The notes below the pieces were generated by a model that saw nothing but the letters and a program-made list of their open reading frames with translations, searched no databases and had not been told where the DNA came from. A stretch of DNA of 64,000 nt from Lentisphaerota bacterium. Lineage in GTDB: Bacteria > Verrucomicrobiota > Lentisphaeria > Victivallales > Victivallaceae. This document shows positions 17,512 to 27,571 of the stretch, in pieces. Where the stretch lies: positions 16,261-80,260 of the forward strand of contig SUWF01000010.1 in NCBI GenBank assembly GCA_015061575.1. Direction: 5' to 3'. Made by a program: the position numbers and the translations under genes. Each line of letters begins with the position of its first letter. Within the stretch, counting starts at the first letter, position 1.

Positions 17512-17967
17512 ATGGAAAAGATCGCATTTGGAAAGTTTCTGACCAAGGATTCTGTGGTGGTTATTCACGCTGAAGACAAGAAGACCGCTTTTGACCAGCT
17601 GGTGGCCCGGGTTGCTGATTTGGCCCACCTGGATCGTGATGTGGTATCGAGATTGGTTTGGAAACGCGAAAATATGATGCCTACCGGTGTTGGTCAGGGG
17701 CTTGGTTTGCCCCACATCCGGGTCGAACGCATGGATAACCCGGTGATTCTGATTGGTGTTTGCGCCAATCCGATCAGCGATTACGAAACTCAGGATGGCG
17801 AACCGGTGCGGGTGATTGTCTTTATCGCCGCTGATGATGCCGATCAGGAAGGATATCTTGGCTTGCTCAGCAGCGTATCCAGCAAGATGCGCAACGCCGA
17901 TTTGATTGCGCAGATCCTGGAAAATCAGGCCAAACCCCAGCAGATCCTAGCTTTGCTGCAGGATTGA
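17512..17967 (+). CDS. PTS EIIA-type protein (PtsN/EIIA-Ntr or fructose-like)
   Basis: A 151-residue single-domain EIIA of the fructose/mannitol/nitrogen class. The phosphorylated histidine is H68 in GLGLPHIRVE, preceded by PTGVGQG. There is no EIIB or EIIC domain and no PTS permease nearby, which points to a regulatory EIIA-Ntr-like role rather than sugar transport. A promoter lies 36 bp upstream, and a zinc-ribbon protein follows after 21 bp, so they are likely co-transcribed. Confidence 0.85.
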   Translation: MEKIAFGKFLTKDSVVVIHAEDKKTAFDQLVARVADLAHLDRDVVSRLVWKRENMMPTGVGQGLGLPHIRVERMDNPVILIGVCANPISDYETQDGEPVRVIVFIAADDADQEGYLGLLSSVSSKMRNADLIAQILENQAKPQQILALLQD

Positions 17968-17988
17968 GTATAAGGAACGGGATTGGTT

Positions 17989-18384
17989 ATGGAGCAAGCT
18001 AACACGCTGGGAGCCAAAGCGCAAATCGACTTTAAGTGTCTGGACAGCGGCAATTGCGACGGCGTAGTCAAGTTCAATCTGGCCGAAGTTTGCGATCCGG
18101 AGTTTCAGGCGGTATGTCCCAAATGTCATCGGGCTTATCAGCTGGATGAAACGCTGAGGAACAAGCTGGTCAGAATGATGAAGCTGGTGGCGGCGATCCG
18201 GGAAGCAGAGGATATTTTAGGAGACAGTTCCGTGGCGGTCACGGTAGCAGGAGCTAAAGAGGTAAAGATACCTTATGTGTTGCTGCTGACCCGTCTCAAT
18301 ACGCTTATAACGCTTGAGTTCGGCGACCGTAAAGTGGATTTTCATTTGCGCATAGAGCCTTCCTCACCGGATACGTTCCGTTGA
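17989..18384 (+). CDS. Small zinc-ribbon-like protein of unknown function (131 aa)
   Basis: An unrecognised 131-residue protein. Its N-terminal third has cysteines in FKCLDSGNC, AEVC and AVCPKCHRAY, a probable zinc-binding cluster; the rest alternates helices and strands (VKIPYVLLLTRLNTLITLEFG). An in-frame TTG at 17983 precedes the ATG at 17989; the ATG after GGAACGGGA is preferred. It is followed by a hairpin before secA. It could be an accessory to the EIIA protein upstream or a nucleic-acid-binding protein; nothing in the sequence decides. Confidence 0.65.
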   Translation: MEQANTLGAKAQIDFKCLDSGNCDGVVKFNLAEVCDPEFQAVCPKCHRAYQLDETLRNKLVRMMKLVAAIREAEDILGDSSVAVTVAGAKEVKIPYVLLLTRLNTLITLEFGDRKVDFHLRIEPSSPDTFR

Positions 18385-18521
18385 CCGGCGATAGCGTCTG
18401 AAGCGTATGACAGCAGCTGACGTTCAGGTGAAAATGATGCTTGTGATGCGCTGTAAAATATCTGGATCGGATACCGATGCTGAGCAAATAGTAAAAAAAT
18501 AGATCAAGAAGACCTGTTATG

Positions 18522-18567
18522 ACCGTCTTGGCAGTGTGAATATCTGCCGGACGGTATGGGTTTTTTT
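18522..18567 (+). terminator. Hairpin with T tract between the zinc-ribbon gene and secA
   Basis: ACCGTCTTGGCAG and CTGCCGGACGGT form an imperfect stem, followed after ATGGG by TTTTTTT. It ends 21 bp before the secA ATG, so it could end the upstream transcript or attenuate secA. Confidence 0.6.
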
Positions 18568-18587
18568 GAGCAAACACAGGAAAATTT

Positions 18588-21500
18588 ATGCTGACAACCT
18601 TGTTGAAGATGATTTTTGGCACCAAAAGCCAGCGGGATGTTCGCCGCATGTTGCCGCTGGTCGCCAGGATCAACCGGATCGAAGTTGAGCTGCAGCAGCT
18701 CAGCGATGAGCAGCTGCAGGCCAAGACTGCCGAGTTTCGCCAACGCCTTGCCAACGGGGCAACGGTGGATAGTTTGATGTGCGAAGCTTTTGCCGTGGTC
18801 AAGAATGCCTGCCGCAGATTGTGCGGCAAGAGTGTTACCGTGTGCGATCAGACTCTGGTCTGGAATATGATTCCCTTTGACGTGCAGATCATGGGGGCCA
18901 TTGCGCTGCATCGGGGCGGGATCGCCGAAATGGCTACCGGGGAAGGCAAAACTCTGGTGGCGACCATGCCGCTTTATCTTAATGCTTTGACTGGAAGAAA
19001 TTGTCAGCTGGTAACGGTCAACGATTATCTGGCCCGCCGTGACTCGGAGTGGATGGGCGCAATTTATAACTTTTTGGGCCTTTCGGTCGGCTGTCTGCAG
19101 AATATGATGCCGCCGGATATGCGCCGCGAACAGTATGCATGTGATATTACTTACGGAACCAACAGCGAGTTCGGTTTTGATTATCTGCGGGATATGGGCA
19201 TGGCGGTTGACGCTGCGCAGCTGGTTCAGCGCGATCACTTTTACGCCATCGTGGACGAAATCGACAGTATTTTGATCGACGAAGCCCGTACTCCGCTGAT
19301 CATTTCCGGTCCGGTGCCGATGTCCAATCAGGAGCAGTTTCAGGAGATCCGTCCGCTGGTGGCCGATGTGTACAGCAAGCAGAATCTGCTCTGCTCCCGG
19401 TTGATCCGGGAAGCCCGGGAAGCATTGGATAATGGTGCATCCGGCGATGAGCGCACTGAGGCGGTGACCAAGCTTTTGCAGGTCAGATTCGGTATGCCTA
19501 CGCACAAGCAGCTGCTGCATGTGCTGGAAAACGGTGATCTGCTCAAAGAGTTGGAAAAACTCGAAGCCTTTGTCCGCAGCGATAACAACCGCGGGATGCT
19601 GCAGGAAGTGCAGGGCGTACTTTACTTTACTATCGACGAAAAGACCCACGAAGCGGATCTTACCGAAAAGGGCCGCAACGCCGTGGCGCCGGATAATCCG
19701 GATGCCTTCGTGCTGCCCGATCTGCTGCAGGGCATACACAATATAGAAAATGACGAAACGCTTTCGGAAGAGAAGCGGGTGGAAGCCAAGCAGAAGTTTC
19801 AGGATGATTATGCAGCCAAGAGTGAACGTCTGCACAACCTTTCGCAATTGCTGAAAGCCTATTGCCTCTTTGAAAAAGATGTGCATTATGTGGTGCAGGA
19901 AGGCAAAGTATTGATCGTGGATGAACATACCGGCCGTTTGATGCCGGGACGCCGTTTCAGCGATGGCTTGCATCAGGCGCTGGAAGCCAAGGAAAATGTG
20001 GCGATCGAAAAAGAAACCCAGACCATGGCTACGATCACCATCCAGAACTACTTCCGTTTGTACGATAAACTTTCGGGTATGACCGGTACGGCGGAAACCG
20101 AAGCCAACGAATTTCATCAGATCTACAAGCTTGATGTTACGGTTATTCCCACCAATAAGCCCTGCATCCGCAAGGACGGCAACGACTCCATATTCAAAAC
20201 CAAACGGGAAAAGTTCAATGCTATTGTGGAAGATGTGGAAGAACGTCATGCCGCAGGTCAGCCGGTGCTGCTGGGGACTATTTCTGTAGAAGACAGCGAG
20301 ATCCTCAGCCGGATGCTCAAGCGGAAAAATCTGCCGCACCATGTGTTGAATGCCAAAAATCACCAGTCAGAAGCCGAAATCGTGGCCAATGCCGGTCAGC
20401 GGGGAGCTATTACAGTAGCTACCAATATGGCAGGCCGTGGTACCGACATCAAGTTGGGTGAAGGCGTTACCGAATTGGGCGGGCTGCATGTTATCGGCAG
20501 TTCACGGCATGATTCCCGGCGTATCGACCGCCAGCTGCGGGGCCGCTGCTCCCGTCAGGGGGATCCGGGCTCGTCCAAGTTCTATGTGTCGCTGGAAGAT
20601 AATCTGATGCGTCTTTTTGGATCTGACCGTATCGTTAAGATTTTTGAGCGGTTTGGTATCGAGGAAGGTGAAGAACTGCAGCATCCGTTCCTGAACCGTT
20701 CGATCGAAACAGCGCAGCGGCGGGTGGAACAGCAGCACTTTTCCATCCGTAAGCGGACGCTGGAATTTGACGATGTGATGAATAAACAGCGCGAAATTAT
20801 TTACGGTTTGCGCAAGGAAACACTGTTCAGCGATCACCCCGGCGATGTGCTTATGAAGCTGGTGGAAGATATGGTGCTTGATGAAATCGAAAGTGCCGCC
20901 ACCCCCAGCGAAAAGGCGCAGAAAAATGATGCCGGCAATTTCAACTGGGAACGCTTGATCTATAAACTCAATCAGACTTTCCCCATTGAGTTCAAGCGCG
21001 AAGAATTGACTGCCGGAGTGACTAAAAATGAAGTGACCGATGCGGAAGCGTTGACCATTCAGATCGCCGATAAGATCGGTGAAGCATACAAAGTGCGCAA
21101 CAGTCATCTGGATGCTGATCAGCTTATCTGGCTGGAACGTCACACCGTGCTGGATGCCATCGATCAGCTCTGGCAGGAGCATTTGTACACGATGGATCAG
21201 CTGCGTTCGAGTATCTACCTCAGAACTTATGCGCAGAAAGATCCGCTGGTTGAATATAAAAACGAAGCGTTCACCATCTTTGAGATCATGATGCGAGCCA
21301 TCCGGAAAAAAGTTGCCGAAAATATGTTCCGGGTCACGATCACCACGCTGAGCGATTTGGAAGATATGTATGCAGCGATGCCGCAGCAATTTTCCGGCGG
21401 CGAACTGCCGGAAGAACTTCTGGCGGTGCTGCAAGCGCAGATGCAGCTCAAAATGCAGCAGGAACAGGCGCAGTCAATTACTGTGAACGGCAGTGGTTTT

Positions 21501-21650
21501 GAATCTGCCGGCGATAATTTCAGTATTGCGCCGGAAGCTGCCGAACCGGTGATTTTGCAGCCGGCGGTGCGGATGCACCCCAAAATCGGAGCCAACGATC
21601 CCTGTCCCTGCGGCAGCGGCAAAAAATATAAGAAATGTTGTGGTAAATAA
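18588..21650 (+). CDS. secA: Preprotein translocase ATPase SecA
   Basis: A 1020-residue motor of the Sec pathway at the inner membrane. ATGEGKT (116-122) is Walker [21 protein letters not shown] is the DEAD-like block, [12 protein letters not shown] and [15 protein letters not shown] are the C-terminal helicase motifs, and the tail [17 protein letters not shown] is the SecB/lipid-interacting zinc motif. It is longer than E. coli SecA (901), with extra sequence between the nucleotide-binding block and the PPXD region (about residues 245-390). ACAGGAAAA precedes the ATG. It lies 21 bp before purL. Confidence 0.97.
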   Translation: MLTTLLKMIFGTKSQRDVRRMLPLVARINRIEVELQQLSDEQLQAKTAEFRQRLANGATVDSLMCEAFAVVKNACRRLCGKSVTVCDQTLVWNMIPFDVQIMGAIALHRGGIAEMATGEGKTLVATMPLYLNALTGRNCQLVTVNDYLARRDSEWMGAIYNFLGLSVGCLQNMMPPDMRREQYACDITYGTNSEFGFDYLRDMGMAVDAAQLVQRDHFYAIVDEIDSILIDEARTPLIISGPVPMSNQEQFQEIRPLVADVYSKQNLLCSRLIREAREALDNGASGDERTEAVTKLLQVRFGMPTHKQLLHVLENGDLLKELEKLEAFVRSDNNRGMLQEVQGVLYFTIDEKTHEADLTEKGRNAVAPDNPDAFVLPDLLQGIHNIENDETLSEEKRVEAKQKFQDDYAAKSERLHNLSQLLKAYCLFEKDVHYVVQEGKVLIVDEHTGRLMPGRRFSDGLHQALEAKENVAIEKETQTMATITIQNYFRLYDKLSGMTGTAETEANEFHQIYKLDVTVIPTNKPCIRKDGNDSIFKTKREKFNAIVEDVEERHAAGQPVLLGTISVEDSEILSRMLKRKNLPHHVLNAKNHQSEAEIVANAGQRGAITVATNMAGRGTDIKLGEGVTELGGLHVIGSSRHDSRRIDRQLRGRCSRQGDPGSSKFYVSLEDNLMRLFGSDRIVKIFERFGIEEGEELQHPFLNRSIETAQRRVEQQHFSIRKRTLEFDDVMNKQREIIYGLRKETLFSDHPGDVLMKLVEDMVLDEIESAATPSEKAQKNDAGNFNWERLIYKLNQTFPIEFKREELTAGVTKNEVTDAEALTIQIADKIGEAYKVRNSHLDADQLIWLERHTVLDAIDQLWQEHLYTMDQLRSSIYLRTYAQKDPLVEYKNEAFTIFEIMMRAIRKKVAENMFRVTITTLSDLEDMYAAMPQQFSGGELPEELLAVLQAQMQLKMQQEQAQSITVNGSGFESAGDNFSIAPEAAEPVILQPAVRMHPKIGANDPCPCGSGKKYKKCCGK

Positions 21651-21671
21651 TCTGGTTGGAGGAGAAAATAT

Positions 21672-24641
21672 ATGAATTACCGCATTGAAGTAGCCCCCCG
21701 CCGCCAGTGGCACGATGCCCGTGGCGAAAAAGTCAAAAAGCAGATCAACGATTTTTTGAAGATCCAGCTGGAAAATGTACGCACCCGCGACGTGTATACG
21801 GTTTCTGCGGAAATCACAGCAGCTGAAGCAGCTCGCATTGCCGAATATCTGACCAATCCGGTGCTGCAGACCAGCCGGGTCGGCGGCAAAGCTTTGACCA
21901 GCGAAGATAACGGATGCCGTTTTCTGGTGGTCGTGGGCTACAAGCCCGGTGTTACTGACAACGTGGGCCGTACCGCCCGGGAAGCAGTTGCCGACATCAT
22001 TGGCCGCAAGTTGGGCAAGGATGAAGATGTGTACAGCTCAGTGGAATATCTGCTTTACGGTGCAAATCTGACGGCCGAAGCAGTGGATACGCTTGCCCGC
22101 AAATTGCTGGCCAACGAACTTATTCAGACGGTCAAGATCTTTACGGCGGCTGATTTGGATGGCGAAATTCCGCTGAATATGCCCAAAATCAATGCCGTCG
22201 GCAGTGTGCCGGTCAAGGAATACAATCTGGAAGTCAGTGACGATGAACTTGTTGAATTGAGCAAAAAAGGTACGCTGGCTTTGACGCTGGAAGAAATGAA
22301 GGCCATCCAGGGTTACTTCCGGGTCGCTGAAGGCCGTGCCGAATACGGTTTGAGTGCCAATCCCACTGACGTGGAATTGGAAGTGCTGGCGCAGACCTGG
22401 AGCGAACACTGCAAGCACAAGATCTTCAGCGCCATCATCGATTACAAAGATCTGGAAAGCGGCGAATGCATCACTGTGGACAGCTGCTACAAGAGCTTTA
22501 TCAAGAAGTCCACTAAGGAAATTGCCGACGAAGTGGATTTTCTGGTGTCGGTTTTCAGCGACAACGCCGGGGTGATTACCTTCAACGACAAAGTGGATAT
22601 CTGCTACAAGGTGGAAACTCACAACAGTCCTTCGGCATTGGATCCCTACGGCGGTGCCATGACCGGTATTGTAGGTGTGAACCGTGACCCGATGGGTACG
22701 GGGCAGGGCGCTGAACTTCTGATCAACGTCTGGGGTTACTGCCTCGGTTCGCCGTTTACAGAAGATAAGGACGTGCCGGAAGGCTTGCTGCATCCCCGCC
22801 GTTTGCGTGACGGTGTGCATCAGGGTGTGATCGACGGCGGCAATCAGTCCGGTATTCCTTACGGCTACGGCTGGGAATACTTTGACGAACGTTATCTGGG
22901 CAAACCGCTGGTCTATTGCGGAACCGTGGGCGTGCTGCCCAAAACCATCAACGGCGTGCGTGGGGCCGATAAATCCATCAAGCCGGGCGACTTGATCGTC
23001 ATGGGCGGCGGCCGCATCGGTAAAGATGGTATTCACGGTGCAACTTTCTCCAGCGAAGAATTGCATCAGGATTCTCCGGTGCAGGCAGTGCAGATCGGCG
23101 ACCCCATCACGCAGAAAAAACTTGGCGACTTCACTTTTGAAGCCCGCAACCGCGGACTTTACCGCTTTATTACCGACAACGGAGCCGGTGGTTTGAGCTC
23201 CAGCGTGGGCGAAATGGCCGAAATCTGCGGCGGCTGCCGGATGGATCTGGCGTTGGCTCCGCTGAAATATGCCGGGTTGGCTCCGTGGGAAATATTGGTG
23301 TCCGAAGCGCAGGAACGCATGAGCTATGCTGTTCCGCCGGAACATATTGAAGAATTCAAGAAACTGGCTGCCGAACGGGATGTGGAAGTTACGGTGCTGG
23401 GCGAATTTACCGATGACGGCAAATTCCACATTCTCTATGACGGCAAAACGGTGGCGTTGCTGGATATTGAATTTATGCATCAGGGCTTGCCCCGTCTGAC
23501 GCTCAAAGCCAGCTGGCAGAAGCCGGAATGGGAAGAGCCCTCTGACCTCAATCAGCGTGATCTGAGCAAGGATCTGCCGGCGATGCTGAGTCGGCTCAAT
23601 ATTACTTCCGATGAATTCAAGGCCCGCCAGTATGACCACGAAGTTAAAGGTTTGAGCGTGATCAAACCCTTTATCGGCAAGTGCCGGGATGTGATTTCTG
23701 ATGCTACGGTCACGATGATCGAACCTTTGAGTACCGAAGGTATCATTTTGTCGGCGGCAATGCTGCCGCGTTACAGCGATATCGATACATACGATATGAT
23801 GGCTTCCAGCATCGACCTGGCGATCCGCCGGGTGCTGGCAGTGGGCGGCAAACTGGGTCACATGGCCGGGTTGGACAACTTCTGCTGGCCGGATCCGGTG
23901 CAGAGCGAAAAGACTCCTGATGGCGAATACAAACTCGCTCAGCTGGTGCGGGCCAATCAGGCGTTGTACGACTGCACCAAGGCGTTCAAAGTGCCGTGCA
24001 TCTCCGGTAAGGATTCGATGAAAAACGACTCCACCCGGGGCGGCAAAAAGATTTCTATCCCGCCGTCGGTGCTGTTCAGTGTGATCGCCAAGATGGATGA
24101 CATCCGCCTGGCGGTGACGCTGGATGCCAAAGTCGCCGGAGATGATGTCTACGTCATTGGTATGACCAAAGATGAGACCGGCGGCAGTGAATATCTGGCC
24201 ATGCTCGGCTACACCGGTAACAAGGTGCCCAAGCTGGATATCGGTCTGGCGTTGAATATGTATGCCAAGATCGCTGAACTGACCGGCAGGAAACTTGCGC
24301 ACAGCTTGCATACTCCCGGATTCGGCGGTTTGGGCGTGGGCTTTGCCAAGGTGGCGATGGCCGGCCGGTTGGGGCTGAATATTGAATTGGGCAGCATTCC
24401 CCAGAGCGGCGGCTTGTGCACGGCTGAACTGCTGTTTTCGGAAAGCAACAGCCGTTTTATCATGACGGCAGCGCCGGAAAAACGTGACGAAATCGCCGCA
24501 TTGCTCAAGGGCGTACCTTTTGCCCGGGTCGGCAGCGTGACCGATGGCGACACGGTCAAGTTCAGCGGCAACGGCAGCGACGTGGTGATCAAACTCAGCG
24601 AAATGGTCGATTCCTACAAATCCACCCTGGCTGGTATTTAA
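21672..24641 (+). CDS. purL: Phosphoribosylformylglycinamidine synthase, PurS-PurL fusion without glutaminase domain
   Basis: A 989-residue purine-pathway enzyme converting FGAR to FGAM. Residues 1-80 (YRIEVAPRRQWHDARGEKV onward) look like PurS, and the rest is PurL: SEHCKHKIF, VETHNSPSALDPYGGAMTG, GTVGVLP, ITDNGAGGLSSSVGEMAE and ISGKDSMKND. The chain ends after the second AIRS-like half (YKSTLAGI); the C-terminal glutamine amidotransferase domain of the long (about 1300 aa) PurL is absent. A separate PurQ must supply ammonia and is not in this window. TGGAGGAG precedes the ATG. dus follows after 10 bp. Confidence 0.94.
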   Translation: MNYRIEVAPRRQWHDARGEKVKKQINDFLKIQLENVRTRDVYTVSAEITAAEAARIAEYLTNPVLQTSRVGGKALTSEDNGCRFLVVVGYKPGVTDNVGRTAREAVADIIGRKLGKDEDVYSSVEYLLYGANLTAEAVDTLARKLLANELIQTVKIFTAADLDGEIPLNMPKINAVGSVPVKEYNLEVSDDELVELSKKGTLALTLEEMKAIQGYFRVAEGRAEYGLSANPTDVELEVLAQTWSEHCKHKIFSAIIDYKDLESGECITVDSCYKSFIKKSTKEIADEVDFLVSVFSDNAGVITFNDKVDICYKVETHNSPSALDPYGGAMTGIVGVNRDPMGTGQGAELLINVWGYCLGSPFTEDKDVPEGLLHPRRLRDGVHQGVIDGGNQSGIPYGYGWEYFDERYLGKPLVYCGTVGVLPKTINGVRGADKSIKPGDLIVMGGGRIGKDGIHGATFSSEELHQDSPVQAVQIGDPITQKKLGDFTFEARNRGLYRFITDNGAGGLSSSVGEMAEICGGCRMDLALAPLKYAGLAPWEILVSEAQERMSYAVPPEHIEEFKKLAAERDVEVTVLGEFTDDGKFHILYDGKTVALLDIEFMHQGLPRLTLKASWQKPEWEEPSDLNQRDLSKDLPAMLSRLNITSDEFKARQYDHEVKGLSVIKPFIGKCRDVISDATVTMIEPLSTEGIILSAAMLPRYSDIDTYDMMASSIDLAIRRVLAVGGKLGHMAGLDNFCWPDPVQSEKTPDGEYKLAQLVRANQALYDCTKAFKVPCISGKDSMKNDSTRGGKKISIPPSVLFSVIAKMDDIRLAVTLDAKVAGDDVYVIGMTKDETGGSEYLAMLGYTGNKVPKLDIGLALNMYAKIAELTGRKLAHSLHTPGFGGLGVGFAKVAMAGRLGLNIELGSIPQSGGLCTAELLFSESNSRFIMTAAPEKRDEIAALLKGVPFARVGSVTDGDTVKFSGNGSDVVIKLSEMVDSYKSTLAGI

Positions 24642-24651
24642 CGAATCATTG

Positions 24652-25662
24652 ATGTTGCAGAAAAAGCACATTTATCCCGGGAATGCGGTGCTGGCGGCAC
24701 CGCTTTCCGGCTACACCGATCTACCCTACCGGCGGAGTCTTCGCCGGCAGGGTTGTTTCTATTGTTTTACCGAAATGGTCGATGCCGCCAGCATTGCTTA
24801 CAGCAACGATAATTCAGCGGAATTGCTGCGCCGGGGCGAAGATGAGGAGTTTCTGGCCGTACAGCTGGTGGGCGGCGATTTGGAGCATCTGCGCATAGCA
24901 GTTGATGCGATCAACGAACATGAATTTGATGTTTTTGACTTCAATTTAGGCTGTCCGGTGCCCAAAGTTGCCAAAAAACATGCCGGTGCAGCTTTAGGTC
25001 GGGATGTGAAAAAAGCGTTGGAGTGTTTTGCGCTGCTGGCTCAGCGTACCCGTTTCCCCATCACTGCCAAGATCCGCATATTGGATGAATGTGATCCGCA
25101 GCCTACGCTGGATCTGGTATGCGGTCTGGCGGAATTGGGGGCCCGGGCGATAACTGTTCATGGGCGGATCATGAGCAGGTTCTATTCCGGAGAAGTTTTC
25201 GGCGATATCATTGCCCGTTGCGTGCAGGCTGTTCCTGATACGCAAATCATTGCCAACGGTGGGATCATGTCGCATTATGATGCGGAAGATTTGCGCCGCC
25301 GGAGCAATTGCGCTGCCGTGATGGTTGCCCGGGGGATGATGGGTAATCCGTGGCTTTTCCGGGAAATCGCTGAAGGTTCAGCATTTGTGCCGCCCAGCGT
25401 GCAGGAATGGGCGGCTGAAATGACACAGCATATTGAAGAAATGGTGCAATATTACGGCGAAAAGCGGGGTATGACCCTTTCGCGCAAATTGATATTGGAC
25501 TATCTGCGCGGCCGCGGCTTTGGCGGCGAGAGCAAGAACCAGGCTTCCCGGCTGGATTCGCTGGATGAGTTTTACGCTTTCCGGGATCGGGTCGCCAGCA
25601 AGGGGCCGGCGGCATCTTACTTTACCAACCAGCCCCGGGAACGGCGTTTGCGTCAGGCTTGA
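24652..25662 (+). CDS. dus: tRNA-dihydrouridine synthase
   Basis: A 336-residue FMN enzyme reducing uridine to dihydrouridine in tRNA D loops. The N-terminus APLSGYTDLPYR is the FMN-binding start, NLGCPVPKVAKKHAGAAL holds the catalytic cysteine, then ITVHGRIMSRFYSG and IIANGGI are the phosphate-binding part. Which Dus subfamily is unclear. It starts 10 bp after purL with no obvious ribosome binding site, so coupling to purL is likely. Its last 10 bp overlap the convergent nadE gene. Confidence 0.92.
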   Translation: MLQKKHIYPGNAVLAAPLSGYTDLPYRRSLRRQGCFYCFTEMVDAASIAYSNDNSAELLRRGEDEEFLAVQLVGGDLEHLRIAVDAINEHEFDVFDFNLGCPVPKVAKKHAGAALGRDVKKALECFALLAQRTRFPITAKIRILDECDPQPTLDLVCGLAELGARAITVHGRIMSRFYSGEVFGDIIARCVQAVPDTQIIANGGIMSHYDAEDLRRRSNCAAVMVARGMMGNPWLFREIAEGSAFVPPSVQEWAAEMTQHIEEMVQYYGEKRGMTLSRKLILDYLRGRGFGGESKNQASRLDSLDEFYAFRDRVASKGPAASYFTNQPRERRLRQA

Positions 25663-27569
25663 TCAAGCTGCTGCAGCCAGAGCGCACCGGAGGCATCTGA
25701 GGGCATACGCCATGCCCCCCGGGGCGACAGGGATATGCCGGAAGCCTGCGGGCCATCGGGCACACATGAGCGTTTGAATTGCTGCTGGAAAAAACGTTTC
25801 AGGAATATACTCAAAGTCCTTTTTACCGTATCTGGCGTATAGACATCTTTCCAGGCTTCTGCGGCCATGGCGGCGATTTTATCCGGAGCGCTGTTGAGTT
25901 TGACAAAGTGGTAAATAAAGAAATCGTGCAGTTCGTAAGGGCCGATGATATCTTCAGTTTTCTGCTCGATGGCGCCGCTTTTATCCGGCGGCAGCAGCTC
26001 CGGACTTACCGGCGTATCGAGAATACTTTGCAAAACTTCCGCCAAAACTCCGCCCCGGAGCTCAACAAGGTGTTTGATCATTCGCCGGATCAAGGTTTTG
26101 GGTATGGAACTATTGACCGCATACATAGACATGTGATCGCCGTTGTAGGTACACCAGCCTAAAGCTGCTTCAGAGAGATCTCCGGTACCGATGACCATGC
26201 CGCCGGTTTTATTGGCTATATCCATAAGTATTTGCGTACGTTCCCGGGCCTGAACATTTTCGTAGGTGTTGGTCAGCTCCGCCGGATCGTGTTCAATATC
26301 GGCAAAATGCTGGCGGCAGGCCGGAGTTATATCGATGGTTTTGACCGGAATACCCAGCGCATCGCAAAGTTTTTCGCTGTTGCTGCGGGTGTGGCTGGTC
26401 GTACCGAATCCCGGCATGGTGTAGGCTTTGACAGTATCCGGCGGCAAATCCAGCAGTTTTGTACATTCGCTGGCCGCCAGCAGCGCCAGCGTGGAATCCA
26501 GTCCGCCGGATACGCCGATGACCATGCTGCGGGCGTGGGTATGCTCAAAACGCTGAGCCAGCCCGGCGATCTGGATGTTGAATATATCCATACATTCAGT
26601 CAGCGAATTTTCCTCGTCAGGCAACAGCGGCGCCGGGTTGATTTTAGCATAGCGCCAATCCGGCGATTGCTGCACGGCGGCGATGGATACGCTTTGAACG
26701 GCTGAACCGGTTGGCACCGGATCAAAAAAGCTGGTATCGGTGCGGCGTATGGAACCAAGCGCTTCCACATCCACATCGGCATAGATCAGTTGGCTGCGGC
26801 GCAGAAAACGTTCTCCCCGGCAGGCGAGTCGGCCATTTTCGGCAATGATCGCATCTCCGGCATAGACCGCATCGCCGGTGGATTCGCCCGCTCCGGCGCT
26901 GCTGAAAACATAAGCGGCATTGAGTTTGGCGCTTTGCATTTTTATCAGCTCCAGCCGGAACGCAGCTTTGTTGGCGTATTCTGTACAGCAGGCAGGGTTG
27001 AAGATGACCAGTGCGCCGTTTTGCGCCAGTTCGTTGGATGGCGGAGTCACACTCCAGAGGTCTTCGCAGATTTCCACGCCGAAGATAAAACCGTTGTTGT
27101 CATCAAAGACCATCTTGCTGCCGAAAGGCACCGTACAGCCGTCGATTTTTATGCTGGCACCTGTTACTTCCCGACCTGAGGCAAAGCAGCGTTTTTCGCT
27201 GAATTCCCGATAGTTGGCCAGCTGCTGTTTGGGTACAGCCCCAACGATGGTACCGTTTTGCATGATCAAAGCTGTATTGTAAAGTTTGCCGCAATAAAGC
27301 AGCGGCAGACTGACTATAGCAATGGTGGATTTTCCGGCCGTGGCCCGGGCGATGGAGCTGGCTGCCAGTTGGGCATTTTGCAGTAAAGCATTTTGAAATA
27401 CCAGATCACCAATAGTGTATCCGGTTATGCACAACTCGGGAAAGAGCACCACAGCTGCGCAGTTATCGGCAGCTTCGTTATAAAGGCGGATTATTTCCTG
27501 AGTGTTGGCTTGCACATCAGCTAAATAAACTCGCGGCGTGGCAGCCGCCAAACGGTAAAAACCAAACAT
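25653..27569 (-). CDS. nadE: Glutamine-dependent NAD(+) synthetase
   Basis: A 638-residue two-domain enzyme for the last step of NAD synthesis. The N-terminal nitrilase-like glutaminase has the triad E45 (FPELCITGYT), K114 (PKQQLANY) and C168 (VEICEDLW). The C-terminal ammonia-channelling synthetase has the PP-loop SGGLDS (354-359) and GTGDLSEAALGWCTYNGDH. An in-frame GTG at 27578 is 3 codons upstream; the ATG at 27569, 8 bp after AAGGAG, is preferred. It starts 2 bp after the murJ stop, so both are probably one transcript. Confidence 0.96.
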   Translation of the reverse strand: MFGFYRLAAATPRVYLADVQANTQEIIRLYNEAADNCAAVVLFPELCITGYTIGDLVFQNALLQNAQLAASSIARATAGKSTIAIVSLPLLYCGKLYNTALIMQNGTIVGAVPKQQLANYREFSEKRCFASGREVTGASIKIDGCTVPFGSKMVFDDNNGFIFGVEICEDLWSVTPPSNELAQNGALVIFNPACCTEYANKAAFRLELIKMQSAKLNAAYVFSSAGAGESTGDAVYAGDAIIAENGRLACRGERFLRRSQLIYADVDVEALGSIRRTDTSFFDPVPTGSAVQSVSIAAVQQSPDWRYAKINPAPLLPDEENSLTECMDIFNIQIAGLAQRFEHTHARSMVIGVSGGLDSTLALLAASECTKLLDLPPDTVKAYTMPGFGTTSHTRSNSEKLCDALGIPVKTIDITPACRQHFADIEHDPAELTNTYENVQARERTQILMDIANKTGGMVIGTGDLSEAALGWCTYNGDHMSMYAVNSSIPKTLIRRMIKHLVELRGGVLAEVLQSILDTPVSPELLPPDKSGAIEQKTEDIIGPYELHDFFIYHFVKLNSAPDKIAAMAAEAWKDVYTPDTVKRTLSIFLKRFFQQQFKRSCVPDGPQASGISLSPRGAWRMPSDASGALWLQQLDQA

Positions 27570-27571
27570 AT

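Noticed and set aside
18504..20363. 619-residue frame antisense to secA
   Set aside because: Shadow of secA; rich in His/Gln from reversed codons and without family features.
22038..24671. 877-residue frame antisense to purL
   Set aside because: Shadow frame of a certain gene, same composition pattern as the other antisense frames.
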